A stretch of 6,805 bases of DNA from Acidithiobacillus ferruginosus (GTDB taxonomy: Bacteria; Pseudomonadota; Gammaproteobacteria; Acidithiobacillales; Acidithiobacillaceae). The notes beneath the pieces were generated by a model. It saw only the letters and a program-made list of their open reading frames with translations. It did no database searches and was not told the origin of the DNA. This document shows, in pieces, positions 1 through 5,675 of this stretch (position 1 is the stretch's first letter; each line of letters starts with the position of its first letter). The DNA is taken from NCBI RefSeq assembly GCF_018854495.1, contig NZ_JABBDR010000001.1:1-6805 (forward strand), read 5' to 3'. Both the position numbers and the translations under genes were made by a program.

Positions 1-1
1 C

Positions 2-253
2 ATTGTGGTGCCCCGGCGGTATGACCTGAGTGTGGATGCGGCGGTGCGGTATGTCGCACAACACATCGGTTTCCAGGTGTCCACCGAGGGACCCGACCAG
101 GCTCTGCTGGGTGATCATGTGCCCTTTGGCCGGCCGGTCACGGCATATGCCTTTTTATGGGCCGCGGGAACCGCATTGCCCGGAAACATGGCGATACAGG
201 TCAATGGTTCGGGGTCCGTGCGGGTAGATACCGAGACCGGCGATAACACATAA
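2..253 (+). CDS. C-terminal part of a DotD/PilL-like (secretin N-domain-like) transfer protein, partial at left edge
   Basis: This reading frame is open from the left edge to a TAA at 251-253 and gives about 83 residues. The GTG at base 5 has no visible ribosome binding site in the few bases before it, so I treat this as the 3' end of a longer gene. The visible part is soluble, with no membrane segment. Its pattern is a helix like VDAAVRYVAQHIGFQV, then a short strand with VPFGRPVTA, a second helix (YAFLWAAGTAL) and two strands (MAIQV, SVRVDTE). That order resembles the small secretin N-terminal-like domain of DotD/TraH lipoproteins and of ICE-type PilL proteins, which help build the outer-membrane part of secretion channels. 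The resemblance is from memory of the families and is not proven. The gene ends 24 bases before trbE, so co-transcription is likely. It is not a TrbD (VirB3) protein, which would be membrane-bound and is commonly found just before trbE. Confidence 0.5.
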   Translation: MVVPRRYDLSVDAAVRYVAQHIGFQVSTEGPDQALLGDHVPFGRPVTAYAFLWAAGTALPGNMAIQVNGSGSVRVDTETGDNT

Positions 254-277
254 GCAAGGCGAAGGAAAACCCATCCG

Positions 278-2782
278 ATGCTGAACATTCAGGAATTTCG
301 CAAAAAAGTCCGAGCACTTCCCGATTTGCTGAACATCGCTTATATGGTGGGACAGTACGATTTTGTTAAGGGGCCGTATGCCATTGCCTTGCAGAAGGAC
401 GGCTCTTTTCTGTCTGGATTTCGCTTTTCCGGCCCGGATCTGGAATCCATGTCAACCAATAATATCAATGCCCTGTCGGGCACCCTCAATGCCGCCCTGG
501 CGCGCCTCGGTAGCGGCTGGGCGGCGCATATTACGTCGATCCGGTACCCAGCCAACGGCTACATTCCAGTCGAAGACTGCCATTTCCCCGACCCGGTATC
601 GCAACTCATCGATGATGAACGCCGCGGTCAATATGAGCAGGAATCCGCGCATTATCTCAGTGAATACTTTTGCACCATAGCCTGGCAGACGCCGCCGGAT
701 GCCGAGACGGGCATGGCCGACGCGATCGTGACCCGCCCCATCAGGAAGAAAGGGCAGTCGAAGGGCATGGGCTTTGAGACAATTATCGGTAAATACCGTC
801 AGGATTTTGAAAACATCGTCTCCATGTTCAGTTCGCGCTGCAAAGTGGTGCCCCTGGATGAACGGAATTTATTGACGCATATTCATGAGTGTCTGACGGG
901 CGATCGCCATCCGGTCAATCCGCCGCATGTCCCTGCCTATCTGGACGTCCTCATCGGACGTCATGACTTCGTGGCCGGCCTGGAACCCCAGCTGGATGGG
1001 CGTCACATTCGGGTTGTGACATTTACCGGCTACCCGCAAGACGGTTTCCCTGAGATTCTGGAAGGTTTGAACAGTCTGCCGTTCCCGCTCCGCTATACCA
1101 CTCGATGCATCTTGCTTGATCCAGCGGATGCTTTGCCGCTCATCGACAAGTATCGCAAGGCATGGTTTGGTGCGCGGCACACCCTCGGCAGTCAGATCGG
1201 TGCCCAATTCACCGGTGAGGCCAGTACATCGACTTCCGAAGATACAGAGGCCGTTCGTCTGGCGTTCGATGCCCAGCAAGCCAAAGCGGACGCCTCCAGC
1301 GGTATGGTGCGTTTCGGGTATTTTACGGCGACGGTTGTCCTGCGGGATGCGGATGAAAAGGTTCTGCTGGATCGGGTGAAAAGCGTTGAAAACTATTTGA
1401 ACAATCTGGGGTTCGTCGCCAAGGTGGAGACCACGAACGCGGTGGAGGCCGTCTTGGGCAGCATCCCCGGCCACACCTGGGAGAATGTCCGGCGGCCGTT
1501 GATGCACTCGGCAAACTTCGCGGATCTGTCACCGAAGACCTCCGTTTGGGCGGGTAGCGAACGATGCCCATCGCCGCTGATGAAGCAGGGCGGAAAGCTG
1601 GCTCCGGCGCTGTTCTACGCCGCCACATCGGGCTCCACGCCGTATCGTTTCAATCTGCACGTCGGGGATGTGGGACATGCGATGATTGTGGGGCCGACAG
1701 GTGCCGGCAAGAGTACCCTCCTGGCGCTCATGGCGGCTCAGTGGCGGCGATACAAGAGTGCCCGCGTGATCGGTTTCGACAAAGGCCGCAGCATGTATGC
1801 GCTTTGCGAAGCCGTGGGCGGCGCCCATTACGACATTGCGGGCGAGCTCAGCGATCTCACGTTTGCTCCTTTGGCCGGGATCAACAAGAGTCAGCAAGAA
1901 CGGGCATTCGCGGAAGAATGGCTGGAAGCCCTTTGCGAATTGCAGGGTATGACCATTCGCCCCAGAGAGCGGGACGTGATTCATGGCGCCATAGAGGGCC
2001 TGTCACAGGAAGAGGGCCGGTCTCTGACGGACGTTCGCTCATTGCTGCAGGATGAGCAGATCAAGGCGGCCATCGGCTTTTATACCGGGATGGGTCGCAC
2101 GGGAACGTTGCTGGATGCCCGCACGGATACCTTGGGCATGGACAACCGATTTACCGTCTTCGAGATGGAGCACCTGTTGACGGGCACGGAGCAGGCCAAG
2201 CTCACTACGGGGCCGGTATTGCTGTACATCTTTCATCGCATCGAGCAAATGTTGGACGGCAGCCCTACGCTGATCGTTCTTGATGAGGGATGGCTTATGC
2301 TGGACAACCCGCAGTTTCTGGCAAAACTGGCGGAATGGCTGGTGACGCTGCGCAAAAAAAACGCGGCGGTCGTGTTTGCCACGACATCCCTGTCCCATCT
2401 GGCGAAAAGCCCGCTGCTGCCCATTTTGAAAGAAGCCTGCCATACCAAAATCTTCCTGCCTAACGACCAGGCCACCAGTCAGGACCTGTTGCCCATGTAC
2501 CGCGACATGGGCCTCAATGACCGGCAGGTTGAACTGCTGCAGACGGCCACCCCCAAGAGTGATTATTACGTCTTCTCCCCGGACGGACATCGGCGGATCA
2601 ACCTGGCCATGGGGCCGATCGCCTTGGCGTTCTGTGGCGTGAGCGATCCCCGAGACGTGAAGCGTATTGCGGATCTCAAGGAAAGCTATGGTAGGCAATG
2701 GCCGGTGGCCTGGTTACGGGAACGGTTGCCTGCGAATCGGCAGGATTGGGTGGAATACGCCAAGCGGAGGTATGGGATGTAA
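278..2782 (+). CDS. trbE: TrbE, VirB4-class conjugative transfer ATPase
   Basis: TrbE/VirB4 is the inner-membrane-associated ATPase that drives pilus assembly and substrate transfer in type IV secretion. The protein has 834 residues, close to RP4 TrbE. The N-terminal CagE/TrbE/VirB domain covers roughly residues 1-440 and includes the family motif LIDDERR at 110-116. The P-loop domain follows: Walker A GPTGAGKST at 472-480, Walker B LIVLDEG at 665-671 with D669 and E670, the ATTSLSHL motif at 701-708, HTKIFLPN at 722-729, and GPIALAF at 779-785. Both nucleotide-binding motifs look intact. The glutamine usually found in the ATQS-type motif is replaced by Thr703. The start at 278 is supported by GAAGGAAA at 261-268, nine bases upstream. 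It follows a DotD/PilL-like gene and is separated from the next gene by a promoter region. The family call is very secure; the symbol trbE rather than generic virB4 rests on the trbJ and trbL neighbours. Confidence 0.96.
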   Translation: MLNIQEFRKKVRALPDLLNIAYMVGQYDFVKGPYAIALQKDGSFLSGFRFSGPDLESMSTNNINALSGTLNAALARLGSGWAAHITSIRYPANGYIPVEDCHFPDPVSQLIDDERRGQYEQESAHYLSEYFCTIAWQTPPDAETGMADAIVTRPIRKKGQSKGMGFETIIGKYRQDFENIVSMFSSRCKVVPLDERNLLTHIHECLTGDRHPVNPPHVPAYLDVLIGRHDFVAGLEPQLDGRHIRVVTFTGYPQDGFPEILEGLNSLPFPLRYTTRCILLDPADALPLIDKYRKAWFGARHTLGSQIGAQFTGEASTSTSEDTEAVRLAFDAQQAKADASSGMVRFGYFTATVVLRDADEKVLLDRVKSVENYLNNLGFVAKVETTNAVEAVLGSIPGHTWENVRRPLMHSANFADLSPKTSVWAGSERCPSPLMKQGGKLAPALFYAATSGSTPYRFNLHVGDVGHAMIVGPTGAGKSTLLALMAAQWRRYKSARVIGFDKGRSMYALCEAVGGAHYDIAGELSDLTFAPLAGINKSQQERAFAEEWLEALCELQGMTIRPRERDVIHGAIEGLSQEEGRSLTDVRSLLQDEQIKAAIGFYTGMGRTGTLLDARTDTLGMDNRFTVFEMEHLLTGTEQAKLTTGPVLLYIFHRIEQMLDGSPTLIVLDEGWLMLDNPQFLAKLAEWLVTLRKKNAAVVFATTSLSHLAKSPLLPILKEACHTKIFLPNDQATSQDLLPMYRDMGLNDRQVELLQTATPKSDYYVFSPDGHRRINLAMGPIALAFCGVSDPRDVKRIADLKESYGRQWPVAWLRERLPANRQDWVEYAKRRYGM

Positions 2783-2821
2783 GGAAAGTTCGACCATGCC
2801 GCCTTGATCTGGTTGTATCGC

Positions 2822-2850
2822 TTGACAATAGTTAATGGTATAGCTATAAA
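2822..2850 (+). promoter_or_regulatory. Sigma-70 type promoter for the downstream membrane-protein/trbJ/trbL block
   Basis: The -35 hexamer TTGACA (2822-2827) matches the consensus exactly. The -10 hexamer TATAAA (2845-2850) matches at five of six bases, and the spacer is the ideal 17 bases. Transcription would start near 2857, giving a leader of about 90 bases before the 83-residue membrane protein. The promoter lies in AT-rich DNA between two coding regions on the same strand. It probably lets the block from 2947 through trbL be expressed independently of trbE. The strength of the match makes this the best-supported regulatory site in the window. Confidence 0.8.
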
Positions 2851-2856
2851 TACCAT
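2835..2856. promoter_or_regulatory. Inverted repeat overlapping the -10 box, likely operator
   Basis: The arms ATGGTAT (2835-2841) and ATACCAT (2850-2856) are perfect reverse complements separated by eight bases. Inside them lies a second, overlapping perfect palindrome, TATAGCTATA (2839-2848). Together they span 22 bases and cover the 3' part of the promoter spacer and the whole -10 hexamer. A dimeric repressor bound here would block RNA polymerase, so an operator is the natural reading. No regulator gene is present in the window, and AT-rich promoter DNA can produce palindromes by chance, so the function is inferred. Confidence 0.6.
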
Positions 2857-2933
2857 ATGTAGTGACGTATGGAAAAAATTACACAGTATATTGTTTGTGG
2901 TCTGTGATCCATCCCCGTGACGTGGTCCATGTT

Positions 2934-2938
2934 GGAGG
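2934..2938 (+). promoter_or_regulatory. Ribosome binding site deciding the start at 2947
   Basis: GGAGG at 2934-2938 is a strong Shine-Dalgarno sequence. In-frame start codons follow at 2941 and 2947, and a GTG lies upstream at 2917. The ATG at 2941 is only two bases away, which is too close. The ATG at 2947 has eight bases of spacing, which is close to ideal. This selects 2947 as the start. Confidence 0.8.
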
Positions 2939-2946
2939 TAATGATC

Positions 2947-3198
2947 ATGTACAAGCTATTCGAACAATTGATGGTTGTTGTGATTGGGCTTGCTGTGGTG
3001 TTTATCGGCTTGCCGATCTATTTTGCCGAAACCGGCGAGTGGCACAATCTGTGGATCTGGGCCTATGACATGGGTCATCTCGTGTTGCTGTTTGTCGTTC
3101 TGCCTTACGCCGTATTTGTGCTACTGCCCAAGGTTGCATTGAAAGGCTTGGACTTGCTGGCGGTGGCTTATGACGCCACGGTTGGCAGAATTCTGTAA
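2947..3198 (+). CDS. Small two-membrane-segment protein of unknown function
   Basis: I do not recognise this 83-residue protein. It has two hydrophobic stretches, at about residues 8-26 (MVVVIGLAVVFIGLPIYF region) and 43-62 (GHLVLLFVVLPYAVFVLLP region). They are joined by a short polar and aromatic loop with ETGEWHNLWIWAYD, and a 20-residue tail containing lysines follows. It is therefore probably an inner-membrane protein with two helices and no cleavable signal. It is the first gene after the promoter at 2822-2850 and is preceded by GGAGG. Size and two-helix topology are loosely like VirB2 or VirB3 components (TrbC, TrbD), neither of which is otherwise visible here, but I see no family motif that would support that assignment. 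A role as a membrane accessory of the transfer channel is inferred only from position. Confidence 0.8.
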   Translation: MYKLFEQLMVVVIGLAVVFIGLPIYFAETGEWHNLWIWAYDMGHLVLLFVVLPYAVFVLLPKVALKGLDLLAVAYDATVGRIL

Positions 3199-3264
3199 CG
3201 ATTATCTCTGAAGGCGGGCAGCTATACCGGACTGGGGCATGTGTTTCCCGGGGAGATAATTGAA

Positions 3265-3549
3265 ATGAAAAAGGCATTGCTGATGTTGCTGTGCGTGGTT
3301 CCTGCGGTTTCTTTCGCAGGTGGACCGGTTTTTGGGGCGCCGAGTGTTCCCTTGAAGACGCAGGTGAAGTTTTTGCAGGCGGATATCGCCAGGCTGAATC
3401 CGGGACAGACGCATAAAGCGTTTGCTTATGCCTTTGTAGGCCGCAATCTGGCAGCACAGATGCACAACGTGGCGGCTGAAAAGGCTTTTAAGGCGTTTAA
3501 GCCGGGTGATAGCCTTGCGGTTTTGAAGGCGGACGCTGCAATGCTGTAA
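3265..3549 (+). CDS. Small secreted (periplasmic) protein of unknown function
   Basis: The product has 94 residues. It starts with a clear Sec signal peptide: two lysines, then a hydrophobic core LLMLLCVVPAV, and a likely cut after VSFA at residue 18. This leaves a mature protein of about 76 residues that is basic, mostly helical-looking and free of cysteine. A longer frame from a GTG at 3241 exists, but the ATG at 3265 is chosen because GGGGAG (3250-3255) lies nine bases before it and because the signal peptide begins there. I do not recognise the family. It sits between the two-helix membrane protein and a larger secreted protein, 13 bases before the latter, so it very probably belongs to the same operon and works in the periplasm alongside the transfer apparatus. 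Confidence 0.75.
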   Translation: MKKALLMLLCVVPAVSFAGGPVFGAPSVPLKTQVKFLQADIARLNPGQTHKAFAYAFVGRNLAAQMHNVAAEKAFKAFKPGDSLAVLKADAAML

Positions 3550-3562
3550 CTGAGGAAAATTC

Positions 3563-4567
3563 ATGAAAAAGATATTACTCATTCCCGCCATATTGTTTGC
3601 GATGAGTATCGGTACCGCTGACGCGTCCATCCAGACAGCCGTGGCCGCCATGCGGACAGACGCACAAGCGATCCAACAGATGACGATCACGTGGCCGGAA
3701 ATCCAGGCTGCGGCACAAAGCTATGGTGCCCTGGCTCCCTATGCCGCACAACAGTGGGCGGGGCAGGGGCCGATCATCGTCACGCCGCTGGGAGGTCAGG
3801 AGCTTTGTCACAACACCCACTGGGATCAGGTGACCAGTGGGTTGGTCACGGGTGGTCTGAATATCACCGGTGACGCCGCAGTGGAAGCTTACGCACTGCA
3901 GACCATAGCCATCGATTTTCAGCAACAGTATGCGAATCTGATGATTGCCGAGGTCCAGGCGCATGCGTCGAATGTGCAGCAACTGACTCAAACCGAGGCA
4001 CAGATCAAGGCGACACTGAACAATCTGATGAGCCTGCTCACCGTTACCGGTCAGCAGATACAAGCGGCCATGGGGCCAGGGACCACGCTCCGTCAAATGC
4101 CGTTCTCCAACTGGCAAGCCGGTATCGGGGATGTGCCGAACTTGGCCGAAGCGCAGTACACGGCAGGTCCCAATGATGGCGCACCTATTGGCTGGTACAT
4201 GCAGCCGGCAGACAACGCATTCGCCCGATTGATCGATCGGTGCCCAACCGGCAGCGGGTCGCTGCCCATGATCTCTTTGGCTGCCAGTGTTCAAAGCGCG
4301 GCAAACCTATCGGTACAGGATGAACCCGATGTGCAGCAGGCTATAGCCCCGTTTGAACACGGCAGCAGCTATGTGCTCCCCAGCGGTGGCTTCGCATCGG
4401 GGTTGCTCCGTCTTCCCAATTACCCGATACGTATGCAGATCGTAGGTATTTTGGCCGCTGACATGCCCGCCATCGCTGGGTATATGCAGCCTATCTCACC
4501 CGCATTGCAAGCGTTCAACACCAATGTGCAGTCTACCATGAGCGAGGTGGATCAAAATGTGCAATAA
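3563..4567 (+). CDS. Secreted 334-residue protein of unknown function, upstream of and overlapping trbJ
   Basis: The N-terminus is a good signal peptide (MKKILLIPAILFAMSIGTADA, probable cut after residue 21). The mature part has about 313 residues. Residues 105-170 are rich in Gln and Ala and look like long amphipathic helices. A more varied region follows, with a Pro- and Gly-rich stretch at about 171-235 and another Gly/Pro-containing part at 265-290. The only two cysteines, C82 and C227, could form a disulfide in the periplasm. TGAGGA at 3551-3556 serves as the ribosome binding site. The gene ends 11 bases inside trbJ, so the two are likely translationally coupled. I do not recognise the family. 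The helical Gln/Ala-rich part recalls VirB5/TrbJ proteins in general style, but the length and the C-terminal half do not fit. A periplasmic or pilus-associated accessory role is inferred from export and position. Confidence 0.85.
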   Translation: MKKILLIPAILFAMSIGTADASIQTAVAAMRTDAQAIQQMTITWPEIQAAAQSYGALAPYAAQQWAGQGPIIVTPLGGQELCHNTHWDQVTSGLVTGGLNITGDAAVEAYALQTIAIDFQQQYANLMIAEVQAHASNVQQLTQTEAQIKATLNNLMSLLTVTGQQIQAAMGPGTTLRQMPFSNWQAGIGDVPNLAEAQYTAGPNDGAPIGWYMQPADNAFARLIDRCPTGSGSLPMISLAASVQSAANLSVQDEPDVQQAIAPFEHGSSYVLPSGGFASGLLRLPNYPIRMQIVGILAADMPAIAGYMQPISPALQAFNTNVQSTMSEVDQNVQ

Positions 4568-5300
4568 GAAAGTGTTTTTTGCAATAATCCTTGTATATTC
4601 GCCGGTGATGGCATTCGCAGGCACGTTGACCGGTGGTGCTACGATGCCGGAACAGATTGTGCAGGAGGTCACGGCCATTCAATCTCAAATGACCCAGGCC
4701 CAGCAACTGGTGCAGCAAATCCAGCAGTACGAGAACATGGCCCAGAACATGGTGACGCTGCCGCAGTCCATGTATGACCAGGTCACGGCGCCTATTGCCC
4801 AACTCTACGGGCTGGTTCAGCAGTCGGAACAGCTTGGATATGCCGGACAAAACATCGCCGGCCAGTTCCAGAACATCAATGCCAACTTCAGTCCGCAGAT
4901 CACGGCGCAATACACGCAGCAGTACGGCACCATCACCAGCGGCCTGCAGACGGCAATCAACAGTGCGCTGCAAACGGCCAACCTGAATCCGTCAAACTTT
5001 GTGACTCAGCAGCAGGCCATGCAGCAGGTGCAGCAGGCGATGAGCAACCCCAATAGCCGGAATGGGTTGCTTCAGGCCGCAGTCAGCGTAGGTCAAGCCA
5101 CGGTCGCAGACGATACCCAGCTTCTACAGACGGCCAATTCCGAGGCGAGCATGAATGCCGCGTGGGATAAAGCGCAACTGGAAAAACAAGATGCGACAAC
5201 GGCCGCTGCAGCGCAGTGGTTATATGGTGGAATGGGCGGGATCAGTACGGGCAACACACAAACACATATGCATGTGCCTACATTGACACCAGGCGGTTAA
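4557..5300 (+). CDS. trbJ: TrbJ, VirB5-class conjugative transfer protein
   Basis: TrbJ is the periplasmic VirB5-like component, a minor pilus or pilus-assembly protein. The protein has 247 residues with a signal peptide at 1-21 (cleavage after MAFA). The mature N-terminal half has the Gln-rich helical pattern of the family: MTQAQQLVQQIQQYENM at 45-61, followed by an LP (68-69), then LYGLVQQSEQLGYAGQNIAGQF at about 83-104. More helices run to about residue 220, and the short tail is Gly/Thr-rich. The mature protein contains no cysteine. The start is set by GAGGTGG (4544-4550), which lies inside the end of the preceding gene six bases before the ATG, with an 11-base overlap. The lipoprotein and trbL follow, the same order as trbJ-trbK-trbL of RP4. 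This strongly supports the call. Confidence 0.9.
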   Translation: MCNKKVFFAIILVYSPVMAFAGTLTGGATMPEQIVQEVTAIQSQMTQAQQLVQQIQQYENMAQNMVTLPQSMYDQVTAPIAQLYGLVQQSEQLGYAGQNIAGQFQNINANFSPQITAQYTQQYGTITSGLQTAINSALQTANLNPSNFVTQQQAMQQVQQAMSNPNSRNGLLQAAVSVGQATVADDTQLLQTANSEASMNAAWDKAQLEKQDATTAAAAQWLYGGMGGISTGNTQTHMHVPTLTPGG

Positions 5301-5323
5301 AACACGGGTTAAGGGAGAATGTT

Positions 5324-5665
5324 ATGAAAAGTTGGAAAATGTCGCTCATGGCTGCGGCTGTATTGGCTTTGACCGGCTGTGCTGTCGATCACGGACCTTA
5401 CGCGGGGCATGACGTGAAGTGGTTTGAAGCACATCAGAAATCGATGTCCGCGCAAATTGACTGGTGCCGCGCGTATTACTTGAAAAATGGCAAAGCGGCC
5501 ACCAAGAGGATACACGCCTGTAAAGAGGCGGCGACCGCTTATCACGATTTACAGGTCAAAGCCAACCGCCGTTTTCTATTTGGCTCCAGCAAAGATAAGG
5601 GTACGGCGATATCGTCCGGTAATGTGCCTATTCCCCCCATGCAGTTACCCACAATGAAACCGTAA
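5324..5665 (+). CDS. EexN/TrbK-like entry-exclusion lipoprotein
   Basis: The 113-residue product has a lipoprotein signal ending in the lipobox LTGC, with the modified cysteine at residue 19. Ala at the next position argues for outer-membrane sorting. The short mature part contains DVKWFEAHQKSM...IDWCRA (from residue 30) and later HACKEAATAY. This matches the loose pattern of EexN-type lipoproteins: an aromatic-rich VxW(Y/F)xxH segment, a Cys about 15 residues on (C48), and a second Cys followed by Ala-containing sequence (C66). Such proteins act in the recipient envelope to reduce redundant mating. The position between trbJ and trbL is that of RP4 trbK, the entry-exclusion gene. AAGGGAGAA (5311-5319) is the ribosome binding site and fixes the start at 5324, although the frame is open further upstream. 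The Pro-rich tail (PIPPMQLP) is not something I associate with the family. The lipoprotein nature is near certain; exclusion function is a good inference. Confidence 0.75.
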   Translation: MKSWKMSLMAAAVLALTGCAVDHGPYAGHDVKWFEAHQKSMSAQIDWCRAYYLKNGKAATKRIHACKEAATAYHDLQVKANRRFLFGSSKDKGTAISSGNVPIPPMQLPTMKP

Positions 5666-5675
5666 GGGGGCAGCC

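Larger units (their letters stand above)
2783..2946 (+). other. Intergenic region and 5' leader between trbE and the next gene
   Basis: This 164-base gap is the largest non-coding stretch in the window and is visibly AT-rich between about 2822 and 2895 compared with the genes around it. It contains a near-consensus promoter, an inverted repeat over the -10 region and a ribosome binding site just before the next gene. The implied untranslated leader is about 90 bases. I see no GC-rich stem followed by a T-run, so there is no convincing terminator for trbE and some read-through is likely. Confidence 0.7.

Noticed and set aside
869..1507. A 212-residue open frame on the minus strand inside trbE
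   Set aside because: It lies wholly within the well-supported trbE gene, has no recognisable domain, and other long minus-strand frames occur inside the same gene, as expected for shadows of moderately GC-rich coding sequence.
2039..2698. A 219-residue minus-strand frame over the trbE ATPase domain
   Set aside because: It covers the region that encodes the Walker B and C-terminal TrbE motifs on the + strand and shows no independent gene features.
2783..2821. Possible terminator after trbE
   Set aside because: No stable GC-rich hairpin followed by a T-run is visible.
2862..3068. A 68-residue frame starting at GTG 2862
   Set aside because: It overlaps the two-helix protein in another frame, has no ribosome binding site and gives a Cys-rich sequence without features.
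3575..4294. A 239-residue minus-strand frame opposite the 334-residue secreted protein
   Set aside because: The + strand frame has a signal peptide, a ribosome binding site and operon spacing; the minus-strand product is rich in Arg, His and Gln without a recognisable domain.
4339..4348. Palindrome GGCTATAGCC resembling the centre of the putative operator
   Set aside because: It shares only the GCTATAGC-like core, lies inside the coding region of the 334-residue protein and a 10-base palindrome is expected by chance.
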